A DNA stretch of 34,329 nt from Treponema sp. (GTDB lineage Bacteria > Spirochaetota > Spirochaetia > Treponematales > Breznakiellaceae), in NCBI GenBank assembly GCA_009787775.1, contig WQSQ01000016.1, forward strand, positions 1-34,329, given 5' to 3'. Of this stretch, positions 24,857 to 33,069 are shown in pieces. How positions within the stretch are numbered: position 1 is the first letter of the stretch; each line of letters starts with the position of its first letter. The notes beneath the pieces were generated by a model. The model was given only the letters and a program-made list of their open reading frames with translations, did not search any database and was not told the origin of the DNA. Made by a program: the position numbers and the translations under genes.

Positions 24857-26229
24857 ACACTTCTCCAATTTAGATTTCCTTTATCGATCTCGCAAGCGGT
24901 CTGCGCCGCGGATTCATCAGGATTATACATATTTAATTTTTTACCGAAGAAAGCAAAGGCGGCTAACCTTTCATTTAAATCAAGGGAGGCAAGCGGATTG
25001 TCGGCGGAGAATATCCCATAACGCGTGTTAATACTGGAAAGCCTCTCATGCGCGATTACTGCCCATGTTGTGTCTACAAGATGACGACATTCATCTTTTA
25101 AGACTTCAGGGCAGTTAAATGACTGTCGGGAACTGTTTATATCAACCCCTGATATTTCCATAAAACCGTGTTTCCTGCAAAGATTCTGCACATTACTCAG
25201 CTGCCTGATAGTATTGCGAGGCGGCATATAGGTAACCGCTTTATAACCAAGCCGCGGCAGTTCAGAAAAAAGCTCTTCTATAAAGTCATCTTCAAATTTC
25301 TCAGCCTTTTTATCTCCTGTTGGAGATTCTCCTACGTCTCCCAGATACGCGTAAGACGGTATCGCTCCTATGGAAGAGGCAAAGGACGTCACTCTCTGCG
25401 CGCCGATACATTCGTTTTCACCGGGCTGAATAAAAATAGAAGGCAGCAGCTCTGTTTTTAAAACACCTAACAGGTCATACAGATAATGAGGATTTTCATT
25501 ATCGCTTAACAGCGCGTTTATTTTAGGTGAAACTGCTATACCGAATTTTTGTTTTATCCCGTCTGCAAGGCTCGGCCCTTTACCGTATTTATGAATGATT
25601 TTTTGGGCGATTGAAGCAAGAAGATGCCTCTCTGTTATTTCTCCTCCCTCGCTGTATTTTGAAATCTGATATATATCCCGTTCAAAATCAATTTCACTTA
25701 AACCCGCTTCCCTCAGCAGGCTGTTAGCTGATAAAGCCATCGCCTTTGTCCGCTTGAGCCTCTCTTCTCTTATGGGTGCAAGGAACTGTGCGGCTTTTTT
25801 AATGCCGGGACGAGGTATCCCCTGTACCGTCATGTACGCAAAACCTTCGGAATCAGGGTTGTTAATCTTCCTGGCGGCAAACACGGACGCTTTACCGTCA
25901 GCGTCCTTTTTGAAACTGACGCGCACTTCAAAACCGGCGCATCCCCCAATTCCCAAAGCCGCGCAGGCTGCAAGCATCTCATCCGCCGCCGCGATAGAGT
26001 CATGATCGACAGATCCCGCGGCCCTTAACCCGGCTTCCCATGCTTTATATGCCGCCATTGCCGGAGTATATGGGCTGTAACTGTAAATGGTATGTATATG
26101 GTTGTTAATTTCTCCTGTATTATCAGAAAGGGCTCTGTTTACTTCCGCTTTTTGCCGTGTTCGAAGAGCCGCAAGGCGTTCATCCCCTGAAAGAAAAGGG
26201 TCGTTAAGAATCTTAAGATTGTCTGTCAT
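24853..26229 (-). CDS. PHP-domain metal-dependent hydrolase, role unknown
   Basis: The product is 458 residues. The PHP metal motifs are HIHT (His44, His46), VDHD (Asp75, His76) and the Glu of GFEV (101). Later metal-binding signals, which PHP domains keep towards the C-terminus, include GVDINSSRQ near residue 385. PHP proteins are phosphoesterases of nucleotides, histidinol phosphate or sugars, so a sugar-phosphate substrate is a reasonable guess. It is transcribed toward the rha unit and coupled to the SDR. I start at ATG 26229 because a promoter overlaps the longer frame; upstream TTG 26265 would place the promoter inside the coding region. Confidence 0.7.
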   Translation of the reverse strand: MTDNLKILNDPFLSGDERLAALRTRQKAEVNRALSDNTGEINNHIHTIYSYSPYTPAMAAYKAWEAGLRAAGSVDHDSIAAADEMLAACAALGIGGCAGFEVRVSFKKDADGKASVFAARKINNPDSEGFAYMTVQGIPRPGIKKAAQFLAPIREERLKRTKAMALSANSLLREAGLSEIDFERDIYQISKYSEGGEITERHLLASIAQKIIHKYGKGPSLADGIKQKFGIAVSPKINALLSDNENPHYLYDLLGVLKTELLPSIFIQPGENECIGAQRVTSFASSIGAIPSYAYLGDVGESPTGDKKAEKFEDDFIEELFSELPRLGYKAVTYMPPRNTIRQLSNVQNLCRKHGFMEISGVDINSSRQSFNCPEVLKDECRHLVDTTWAVIAHERLSSINTRYGIFSADNPLASLDLNERLAAFAFFGKKLNMYNPDESAAQTACEIDKGNLNWRSV

Positions 26230-26236
26230 TGCATAT

Positions 26237-26265
26237 ATTATAGTATTTTCTGATGTTTTTGGCAA
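26237..26265 (-). promoter_or_regulatory. Strong promoter at the PHP start codon (possible leaderless mRNA)
   Basis: On the minus strand TTGCCA (26265-26260), 17 bases and TATAAT (26242-26237) match the consensus well. The ATG begins eight bases past the -10 box, where transcription would start, and no ribosome binding site lies between. The same 17/7-base arrangement precedes the bactofilin gene. Confidence 0.55.
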
Positions 26266-26290
26266 AAGGAGCGCAAAAGAAGAAAAAAAC

Positions 26291-26348
26291 CACAGAGTCC
26301 TCGAACCATCGAACCTCTGATTAGCAGGTTCGCGAGTTTCACAGAGGT
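26291..26348 (-). repeat. Repeat family B copy, possible terminator of the TA pair
   Basis: Arms CTCGAACC (26300-26307) and GGTTCGC (26328-26334) pair imperfectly. A second possible stem joins CCTCTG and CAGAGG. On the minus strand it is followed by a run of seven T (TTTTTTTC), so it may end transcription from the toxin-antitoxin genes. By eye the sequence is about three quarters similar, in reverse orientation, to 2852-2891. Confidence 0.45.
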
Positions 26349-26443
26349 AAGAAAAGATTTTCGCACCAATAACTCTGTGTTTTGTCAGGTTTTGTCCGGA
26401 TTTTCAGTATATCTTAATACATCCTAATACATTTAACAATTTT

Positions 26444-26850
26444 TTACCAAAAAAACTGCAGTCCGTCATCTTTGTATATTTTAACCTGCGTGTCTTTGCT
26501 CATCAGAATATAATCATTATTTATACATTGATATATCAGCATTCTGTCGAAAGGATCTTTATGTTCATTTCTGTATGGCAGCTGCATACTTTTTATCGCA
26601 TCCAGCGGTTCCAGCGGAATCAGGCTGAATTTCATTTCTTCGCAATATTCGGGAATATCAGACGGCATAAAATTTATTTTAAGTTTTCCAATACTGCATT
26701 TTAACGCAATCTCCCATAATGAAACAGCGCTTACCAATATTTCATTATCAGGAATTTTAATGCCTGAATTACATTTTTTGACAGTTCATTTGTTTTTCCA
26801 ATTGCCCATAATAACGTATGAATATCCAGTAAATAATTCAGAGACGGCAT
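26444..26850 (-). pseudogene. PIN-domain toxin gene with a one-base frameshift
   Basis: Read from ATG 26850, the first frame gives YLLDIHTLLWAIGKTNELSK and so the PIN start with Asp10-type acid. It breaks at an AAAA run at 26758-26755; after the shift, IPDNEILVSAVSLWEIALKC continues and the protein runs to 26444 with the usual acidic residues (LWEI, DPFDRML, SKD). Restoring one A would give about 135 residues, normal for this COG3744-like RNase toxin. Its start overlaps the antitoxin stop by 13 bases. The frame is broken, so it is most likely inactive; a sequencing error or a rare slippage event at the A-run is also possible. Confidence 0.75.
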
Positions 26851-27071
26851 AATTCTTCTGCTGTCATTTTGAAATCATTTTTAAATTCAATAATGGCTTT
26901 TCCGTCCAGGATTCCGATTTTACGTTCGGTTTTCTTTTCTTCATTCGGGACGATCATTGCTACAGGTTTTTTTGCTCTACTGAATAAAATCCCAATTTTT
27001 TTTCTGTTTTTTACTTCATCAAGTATTTTTGAAAAATGTGTCTTTATTTCTCCGACCGGCATTGTTTTCAT
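26838..27071 (-). CDS. Phd/YefM-type antitoxin
   Basis: The product is 77 residues and starts with the Phd-like DNA-binding fold: KTMPVGEIKTHFSKILDEV, then KKPVAMIVPNEE. The remaining C-terminal segment (KMTAEELCRL) would bind the toxin. It precedes the PIN-domain toxin gene and overlaps it by 13 bases, a normal toxin-antitoxin arrangement. An ATG three codons further in is an alternative start. No Shine-Dalgarno is evident. Confidence 0.75.
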   Translation of the reverse strand: MKTMPVGEIKTHFSKILDEVKNRKKIGILFSRAKKPVAMIVPNEEKKTERKIGILDGKAIIEFKNDFKMTAEELCRL

Positions 27072-27078
27072 AATATGT

Positions 27079-27107
27079 AATTAATAATTTTCTGGACAAC
27101 TTGTCAA
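27079..27107 (-). promoter_or_regulatory. Candidate TA promoter with overlapping operator
   Basis: On the minus strand TTGACA (27107-27102) is a perfect -35 box; the -10 match 17 bases on (TTAATT) is poor. An 11-base palindrome GACAA-c-TTGTC (27095-27105) overlaps the -35 box, a plausible site for antitoxin autorepression. Confidence 0.35.
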
Positions 27108-27175
27108 GATATTCGCAATCAAATTATATAATCGGGTAAGGCGGTTATACTGCCAAAGATCATATTTGCTTTGAT

Positions 27176-27547
27176 AATTGCTGGAGAAAAGCATTGATAA
27201 ATAAATCTGCATTGTGGCTCTGGCGGTTAACTCATCCTCGCCCAATTGGTATAACGGTTATTGTGTAATAATTCTGGACGATCCTGCTCTGCCGCTTTTT
27301 CAACACCCGGCGGTCAAATATTTATAAGCCGCGGCCTTATTGAGTTAACCTCCAGCGAAGATATGCTCGCGGCGGTTATTGCTCATGAACTTGCTAATAT
27401 TCAGTTAATGCATGATTATACGCAAATTAACAATGATCGCCTGATTCAACAACTTGCGCAGGAGCGTTTCAGAATTTCACAAAGCCTTACATCCGATACA
27501 GGACAATTGTTCCCGGATACGGTTAACGAAATTGTCCAAACCCTATT
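27176..27547 (+). pseudogene. Decayed duplicate of the M48 protease gene, with internal deletion
   Basis: This segment matches the intact protease region at about 32135-32735. It begins with the tail of the preceding LPP20-type gene and the start of the protease gene (AATAAATCTGCATT, matching 32163-32176), then jumps to the codons for MALAVNS near 32396. About 220 bases, the signal peptide and N-terminal part, are missing. The join falls at a shared TGCAT. From there the frame reads like the parent through GHIFISRGLIELTSSEDM-like residues, but the metal motif has become HELAN in place of HELAH. It ends after the QTLL codons. It is not functional. Confidence 0.85.
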
Positions 27548-27888
27548 ATTTAAATTAATAACAATATACTTTAATTTAGCATGCACAGAAATCAATTTTC
27601 AGCATCACATATAGGAACTCCCGCAGAACTGCATCGTAGGTTATTACAACAAGGTATACCGCGAATGTCTTGACAATGTTATTATTATAATATAAGTTAT
27701 ATTTATCGTTAATTGAGTTTGTTCTAAAACAAAATTGGTTTTGCCATAAGCTCTTGCAGTTTTTCGGCTTTCAGCCTGCAAAACTCCCTTTTTAACAAGA
27801 AAACTGTTACTGAATGTACAAACCTTCGGTTTGAAAGTTTTAGTACAGCCTCAATTATGCAGTTATACAGTATTCAGGAGTCTATTTT
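27548..27888. other. Non-coding stretch before the envelope cluster
   Basis: No gene is seen. It holds a possible promoter (TTGACA at 27670-27675, 15-base spacer, TATAAG at 27691-27696), the family A palindromic element, and the AGGAG ribosome binding site for the gene at 27889. If the promoter is used, the transcript leader is about 190 bases and includes the palindromes. Confidence 0.4.
27721..27852. repeat. Palindromic repeat element (family A), non-coding copy
   Basis: Unit 1 (about 27754-27785) has TTGCAG/CTGCAA arms and an inner GGCT/AGCC around TTC. Unit 2 (27815-27847) has TGTAC/GTACA outer and CAAACC/GGTTTG inner arms around TTC. It has the same order and orientation as the copy in mtaB; where arms differ, the pairing is often kept by changes on both sides. 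Confidence 0.75.
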
Positions 27889-29229
27889 ATGAAAAAGAAT
27901 CTTTCTGTATCAGGATTAATTGTACCAGTACTTGTTTTTATTGCGGCTGTTTTTACAGGATGCGCGACAGAAATACCTTTTCAGGTGCAGCGCGCGCCTG
28001 CCTGGAATACGCTGGGGATTCAGCGCCTTGCGGTTTTGCCGTTTACGACATCTGACGGTTCGCAGCTGCAGCGGCAGGCAGCTACATTACTGACAAACGA
28101 ATCGCGCCAAAACATTCAGGCAACAAACCATTTTACGCTTGTCAATGCCGATGAAGTACAGCGGGTACGGGCCAGGGGCGAAAGCGCCGAGAACCTTATT
28201 GATGCCTATTTTACCGGAAATGTTACATCAGTGTCTGTTTCCGACACCAATACGCCGGGTTCATACCGCGACAGAAACGGAAACTTGATTAATTTTATAG
28301 ATTACAGACGCGAAGTAACAATGTCTTTCAATTACGATCTTACATCAACCAGAGGTTCAGAGTTGATAGGATCCGATACTAAAACTGTTTCTACAAGCAG
28401 CATGGCCAGGGACAATCCTGATAATCTGGCAACAACAGAATCGTTAATTCAGAGTTTAGCCCGGCAATATATGAGGCCGGTAGGCAGTTATATGGCGCCT
28501 TATTTTACGACCGAACGCAGAACGCTTCAAAAAGAAACATCAAATGATAAAGCCTTAAAACAACGCGCAAGTGACGCTGAGGCCCTGGCCAAATCCGGGA
28601 ACTATCGGCTGGCACAGGAAGCATTTCTTGGAATTTACAGGGATTCCGGCAGTGTCACCGCTGCGTATAATGCAGCCATGCTTACTGAAATAATGGGAGA
28701 TGCGCAGGGAGCAATAACCTTTTTACAAACTGTATACGCTGCAACAGGCAACCAGTCAATTGCCGGTGAAATTTCCAGGCTGAGGAATTCAATTGCAGAA
28801 GCAGATACATTACAGGCCTTTGCGGATAATCAGAGCCAGCGGGACAGGGTCGTAGCCATGATGGTCGAAACACTTCCTTCCAAATTGCCGGTTAATCCAA
28901 GGGTTGCGCTGATAAACAATTCGCAGAATAATACAGAGCTTGCGGAAACGGTTACAAACGCCATACTGGAAGGTCTTTTAACTAAAAACATAACTGTCGT
29001 TGACCGGAATAACCGGACGCTTATGGAAATGGAGCGTATCTATCAATTTTCCGGTAATGTAAGTGATGAAGATATTATCAGAATCGGGCATGAAGCAGGG
29101 GTTAATACTTTTATTATGGTAGCTGTTACCGGAACAAGCGCTACAAGACGTTTGTCCGTACAGGTGCTTGATGTTGAACGAAGTACGGTTCTCTATCAGT
29201 CGCCGCAGTCCAATGAAATGAACCTGTAA
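27889..29229 (+). CDS. Lipoprotein with two CsgG/LpoB-like domains
   Basis: The 446-residue product has a lipoprotein signal with Cys25 in VFTGC. Residues about 40-190 form a first CsgG/TolB-N-like domain (RLAVLPFTTSDG). Residues about 215-290 are a TPR-like helical linker. Residues about 315-446 form a second such domain (VALINNSQNN, then ITVVDRNNRTLMEMERIYQF and ARRLSVQVLDVE). Proteins of this kind sit on the inner face of the outer membrane as assembly or activator factors (CsgG, LpoB, FlgO). ATG follows AGGAG with an eight-base gap. It opens the plus-strand envelope cluster. Which process it serves is not known. Confidence 0.7.
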   Translation: MKKNLSVSGLIVPVLVFIAAVFTGCATEIPFQVQRAPAWNTLGIQRLAVLPFTTSDGSQLQRQAATLLTNESRQNIQATNHFTLVNADEVQRVRARGESAENLIDAYFTGNVTSVSVSDTNTPGSYRDRNGNLINFIDYRREVTMSFNYDLTSTRGSELIGSDTKTVSTSSMARDNPDNLATTESLIQSLARQYMRPVGSYMAPYFTTERRTLQKETSNDKALKQRASDAEALAKSGNYRLAQEAFLGIYRDSGSVTAAYNAAMLTEIMGDAQGAITFLQTVYAATGNQSIAGEISRLRNSIAEADTLQAFADNQSQRDRVVAMMVETLPSKLPVNPRVALINNSQNNTELAETVTNAILEGLLTKNITVVDRNNRTLMEMERIYQFSGNVSDEDIIRIGHEAGVNTFIMVAVTGTSATRRLSVQVLDVERSTVLYQSPQSNEMNL

Positions 29230-29499
29230 TAAGCCTGGTAAATAAAACCGGATTTATTATTGCAGCTTTGTATAATAAAGCAGCCGCGATGCGGCTGTGA
29301 ATTCGATGAACAACAAAATTACTTTTAATTAAAATTAATTGGTTTATACTGACGGAAATGGAAAAATAAGATATAATTGTTATACGGCGATTTTAAAAAC
29401 CTTTTAGTATTGCCTCTCAGTATGATTTATCCTGGGGATTTATATGCGTTTATCAGACAATTATATTAAGTTTTGTCATGTAGATAAAGGAGCGCCGCA
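29230..29499. promoter_or_regulatory. Gap with hairpin and promoter before the second cluster gene
   Basis: CAGCCGC/GCGGCTG forms a seven-base stem around 29281-29299, without a T-run. A promoter-like pair CTGACG (29349-29354) and TATAAT (29372-29377) at 17-base spacing could drive the genes from 29500 onward. Nothing else is evident. Confidence 0.4.
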
Positions 29500-30663
29500 G
29501 TGACAGGAAAAGTTTTTTCATTTACTGTTGTTTATCTTTTCTTCTCATGCCTGTTATTCATGCCGCTGCTTGCCGCACAAACACCCGAACAGGCAGACGC
29601 TATGGCAAGAGAGGCATTACAGAGACTGGAAGCGGCCCTTGGGGGAAACACTTCAAGCGTATCTGTTTCCTCCGCAAACACTGCCGCGCCTTCTTTGCAG
29701 ATAACGCAGGGCGGCGTTCAGCCTGCGTGGGTAATTGATCCGTACGCAGCCTATGACAGGGGCCGCTATTTTGCCGCTGTCGGATCGGCACCTAACAGAA
29801 GCCAGGCTGAAGCAAGAGCGCTTTCTGCGTTAGTTGCAATTTTCGGCCAGTCAATTCAGTCTGATTTTACAGTTGCCGCCATGTATTCGGAAGCGGTTAA
29901 TAACGGTATTGTTAATGTTTCAGAAAACACGGATATCCGCGACACAATAACAAGAGCGGCTTCCATGGACAACCTTATCGGCGCTCAAATAGGGTACGTG
30001 TGGGATTCAGGGAGAAACGCAGTTTACGCGGCGGCTTATCTTGATAAGGAAAGAGCGGTTTCCATATATACTGATTTGGTAATTTTTAATAAAAACAATA
30101 TAGCTCTCCTTACAAATATGAGCAATGAAGAAAAAAATACTTTTGACGGTTTGGCGCGTTACAGACTTGCTTCGCAGATTGCAAAGATTAACGCCAATTA
30201 TGCTGTTATTATTAACCAGTCGGGCGGTTCCGCCGCGTCATTAAACCTGAATAACGCGGATTATTACATACTCGAGGCGAATAATATATTCCGTAATATT
30301 ACCGTTACTGTAAGCGTTGACAATGACCGCGCCAACCGTGTGCAGAACGCATTTGCAGGCGTGCTAAGCTCCGAAGGGCTGCGCACAAGGGGAAATAACC
30401 CGCCTTATATTCTGGAAGTGTTTGTATTTACAAGCGAAGTAATTTTCCCGTATAACGCTTTTAAATGGTGCCTAATCGAAGTAAGCGCCAACCTGATTGA
30501 TAACTCAACGGGAGCGTCGTTATTTCCTTTTGGTTTTTACCTGAGGGAAGGCCATTCAACTTATGCCAATGCGGAGTCAAGAGCCTATTTAATGGCGGAA
30601 AGGGAGATAAGCCAAAAATTCCCCCTTGTATTGCGTGAATATCTGGAGACAGTGATGCCGTAA
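29500..30663 (+). CDS. LPP20-domain secreted protein
   Basis: The product is 387 residues. A signal peptide ends at LLAAQ (about residue 27), without Cys. An LPP20-type domain follows from about residue 75 (QPAWVIDPYAAYDRGRYFAA, then SQAEARALSALVAIFGQSI). The second half, with YTDLVIFNKNN and a YILEANNI-VTVSV region, looks like a further beta-rich domain of a FlgT-like arrangement. Start GTG 29500 lies seven bases after AAAGGAG. It is adjacent to two more LPP20 proteins. Role unknown; outer-membrane or periplasmic location is inferred. Confidence 0.68.
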   Translation: MTGKVFSFTVVYLFFSCLLFMPLLAAQTPEQADAMAREALQRLEAALGGNTSSVSVSSANTAAPSLQITQGGVQPAWVIDPYAAYDRGRYFAAVGSAPNRSQAEARALSALVAIFGQSIQSDFTVAAMYSEAVNNGIVNVSENTDIRDTITRAASMDNLIGAQIGYVWDSGRNAVYAAAYLDKERAVSIYTDLVIFNKNNIALLTNMSNEEKNTFDGLARYRLASQIAKINANYAVIINQSGGSAASLNLNNADYYILEANNIFRNITVTVSVDNDRANRVQNAFAGVLSSEGLRTRGNNPPYILEVFVFTSEVIFPYNAFKWCLIEVSANLIDNSTGASLFPFGFYLREGHSTYANAESRAYLMAEREISQKFPLVLREYLETVMP

Positions 30664-30743
30664 TTTTACAGGTATTGTATAAATTCCATTATGTGAATAA
30701 GTTTCTTATGAAACTTTTTATATTTTTTAAAGGAGAGTTAAAA

Positions 30744-31331
30744 ATGAAAAAACTCTGTCTGTTGGTTGCTGCCATGGCTGTCATGGCGCTTGTTATGGGA
30801 TGCAGCTCATCCCCTGCTTCCACCTCCGCTCCTGCGACTCCGCAGGCGGCCACGGTTACCCCGTCCAGTACTCCTGCGTGGTTCAGCGATGTACCGCCTG
30901 AGGATGTTGTTTACGGCATTGGAATCGCCAAAATGGCAAACGACGCTATGGCCTTGGAGACCGCTACAACCCGTTCACAGCGCGACATTTCCAGGCAGGT
31001 AAGCGCAGTTGTTCAAGGTATGGTTATTGACTATATGAACCAATCAGGTGCTGCCAATAACCCAAGAGTAATTGAGTCAGTGGATATTATCGGCCGCAAC
31101 CTTACCAACTTAAACCTTACAGGCTCAGTTGTGGACAAACGGGATAAAATGGCTGACGGAACATGGTATGTGCGCACATATACAAGAAAAGCTGACATTT
31201 TAAGGCAGACTGAATCTGTCGTGAATAATGAAATGGCCGACTATGCTGAATGGAGGAGAGAACAGGCTCTCGCTCAGCTTGATCATGCTCTTAGCAGCGC
31301 AAATTTTAAAACACAAGGGCTGGCAGATTAA
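30744..31331 (+). CDS. LPP20-domain lipoprotein
   Basis: The 195-residue product has the lipobox LVMGC with Cys20 and a Ser/Pro/Thr/Ala-rich linker. The LPP20 core follows: PAWFSDVPPEDVVYGIG, ATTRSQRDISRQV and a C-terminal RQTESVVNNEMADY helix. In Vibrio the LPP20 lipoprotein FlgP is part of the flagellar outer-membrane ring, and in Helicobacter Lpp20 is surface-associated. ATG 30744 has AAAGGAG upstream; an upstream in-frame start is not convincing. The gene is flanked by the other LPP20 genes with short gaps. Confidence 0.78.
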   Translation: MKKLCLLVAAMAVMALVMGCSSSPASTSAPATPQAATVTPSSTPAWFSDVPPEDVVYGIGIAKMANDAMALETATTRSQRDISRQVSAVVQGMVIDYMNQSGAANNPRVIESVDIIGRNLTNLNLTGSVVDKRDKMADGTWYVRTYTRKADILRQTESVVNNEMADYAEWRREQALAQLDHALSSANFKTQGLAD

Positions 31332-31339
31332 TATTTATT

Positions 31340-32161
31340 ATGCATAACAAAAAATGTTCTGCATTCTTATTTTCCCTTGTCTTTGCTGTTGTCCTGTTTA
31401 CAGTTTCGTGTTACTCCGCAGGAAACGGGAAACAGCAAAGTTCACGGGATAATCCGTCTGTTACAGACAAACCAACTGATTATTCGCAGCTGGCTTTGCA
31501 TAACAATCTTGTAATCATCGGAGCCGCGCCCCGTTATTTAAACCGTGATGATTCAGTTAAGGCTGCTTTAAACGACGCTGCAAGAAAACTTTCATTTTTT
31601 TATTCTGTAAGCGGCAGCTCTGAAAGTCTTCAGCGCATAGGCAGCACTTCTCTGGATGTTGAATTTGGTTCTTCTTACCAGCTGCAATTTGACAGTAATC
31701 TTGATAACTATCTTGAAATGCTTGAATATGACGTAAAAAATGATGTATTCGAGAGCAATAACGCGGTATTTATTACAACAAGAGTTACATCTGATATTCT
31801 AATGCCCGCGTTCCGCGGAAATTCAGCTTCCGGTACGCGTCCCGGCTGGATAGATTCGCCTCCTTCGCATATCAGCGGGTTTATCACAGGCGTGGGTCTT
31901 TCCGGGCGGCTTGTTTCCCACTGCGATACTGTTGTCAGATCATATGAAAAAGCCGTTATCGCGATTATCGAAAGCATCAGCGTATCTATTCATAACGAAC
32001 ACATGCTTAATCAGGACAACAGCGTCTTTGGCTTTGAAGCGCAGTCATCGGGCGGTTCAAGAGCGTCCGGCATATTGGAAAACTTCTATGTAATTGAAAC
32101 ATGGACGGATCCTTCCAGTTTATCAGTCTGGACTCTTGCAGTTGCGAGAGAAAAGTTTTGA
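31340..32161 (+). CDS. LPP20-like lipoprotein
   Basis: The product is 273 residues with the lipobox FTVSC (Cys24). It then has two stretches resembling the LPP20 fold: LVIIGAAPRYLNRDDSVKAA at about 55-75 and RPGWIDSPPSHISGFITGVG at about 167-186. No Shine-Dalgarno is visible; the stop of the gene before ends eight bases upstream, so it may depend on reinitiation. Its TGA overlaps the TTG start of the M48 protease (TTGA). Function unknown. Confidence 0.65.
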   Translation: MHNKKCSAFLFSLVFAVVLFTVSCYSAGNGKQQSSRDNPSVTDKPTDYSQLALHNNLVIIGAAPRYLNRDDSVKAALNDAARKLSFFYSVSGSSESLQRIGSTSLDVEFGSSYQLQFDSNLDNYLEMLEYDVKNDVFESNNAVFITTRVTSDILMPAFRGNSASGTRPGWIDSPPSHISGFITGVGLSGRLVSHCDTVVRSYEKAVIAIIESISVSIHNEHMLNQDNSVFGFEAQSSGGSRASGILENFYVIETWTDPSSLSVWTLAVAREKF

Positions 32162-33009
32162 AAAATAAATCTGCATTATCACTTTTACTTTTTATTGCCG
32201 CAGGCGTTTTATCAGCGCAGAGTATTGATTTTTCGGGCGCGTTATCCCGAATGGAGAGCGCGATAGACAGTTCGCAGGAAGAGTTTTCATTACAGGACAG
32301 TTATTATCTTGGACGCTCTGCTGCCGCTCACATTCTGGGAAGTTACCGTGTTTATACCGAAAAACCTGAAATAACAAATTACCTGAATCTGATTTGCATG
32401 GCCCTGGCGGTTAACTCACCATCGCCCAACTGGTATAACGGTTATCATGTGATAATTCTGGACGATCCTGCTCTTACCGCTTATTCTACATCCGGCGGTC
32501 ATATATTTATAAGCCGCGGCCTTATTGAGTTAACCTCCAGCGAAGATATGCTCGCGGCGGTTATTGCCCATGAACTTGCTCATATTCAATTAAAGCATGG
32601 TACTGCGCAGATTAAAAATGATCGCCTGATGCAGCAGTTTGCGCAGGAGCGTTTCAGAATTTCACAAAGCCCTGCGTCCAATACAGGGCAGTTGTTCTCG
32701 GATACAGTTAACGAAATTGTTCAAACCCTTCTAAGCGGAGGTTATTCCCAGCTTCAGGAATTTGAAGCTGATTCAGCGGCTGTTTCTTTGCTTGAATCGG
32801 CAGGTTATAACCCGGGAAGCCTTCTTGAGTTATTAGGAGTATTGGAAAGACTTCAGGGATACCAGTGGGCAAGCTTAAATAAAAGCCACCCTTTATCCTT
32901 CCAGAGAATTGATAATTTACGAAGACAGATGATTGCAGCAAGATATAGATCTCCGGATAACAGCGCCGCAAGAAGGGCCAGATTCAACCGGATAATGGAG
33001 CGCGATTAA
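32158..33009 (+). CDS. Secreted M48-family metalloprotease (BepA/Oma1-like)
   Basis: The 283-residue zinc protease has a signal peptide ending near LSAQS. HELAH at residues 138-142 supplies two His ligands and the catalytic Glu. EFEADSAA at about 201-208 supplies the third ligand. SGGHIFISRGLIELTSSEDM is the classic upstream strand. Such periplasmic proteases degrade or mature outer-membrane assembly intermediates. I take TTG 32158, which overlaps the preceding stop as TTGA; an upstream ATG at 32101 would lie within the preceding gene and lack a signal peptide at the start. The duplicate at 27.2 kb has lost one ligand. Confidence 0.88.
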   Translation: MKNKSALSLLLFIAAGVLSAQSIDFSGALSRMESAIDSSQEEFSLQDSYYLGRSAAAHILGSYRVYTEKPEITNYLNLICMALAVNSPSPNWYNGYHVIILDDPALTAYSTSGGHIFISRGLIELTSSEDMLAAVIAHELAHIQLKHGTAQIKNDRLMQQFAQERFRISQSPASNTGQLFSDTVNEIVQTLLSGGYSQLQEFEADSAAVSLLESAGYNPGSLLELLGVLERLQGYQWASLNKSHPLSFQRIDNLRRQMIAARYRSPDNSAARRARFNRIMERD

Positions 33010-33069
33010 CAGAGCGGCTTTTTAGCGGACTTATATATGGACTCTAATAATGTTTTTGGGAGGACCAGT

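Noticed and set aside
26291-26348. tRNA gene suggested by GGTTCGA-like bases
   Set aside because: No acceptor stem, anticodon arm or CCA context; the bases belong to repeat family B.
27615-27680. Short open frame ending in a TGA near 27672
   Set aside because: About 20 residues with no start or known similarity; it could be a gene remnant but cannot be supported.
32101-32157. Upstream ATG for the M48 protease
   Set aside because: It would put 19 hydrophilic residues before the signal peptide and lie within the preceding gene; TTG 32158 overlaps its stop in the usual way.
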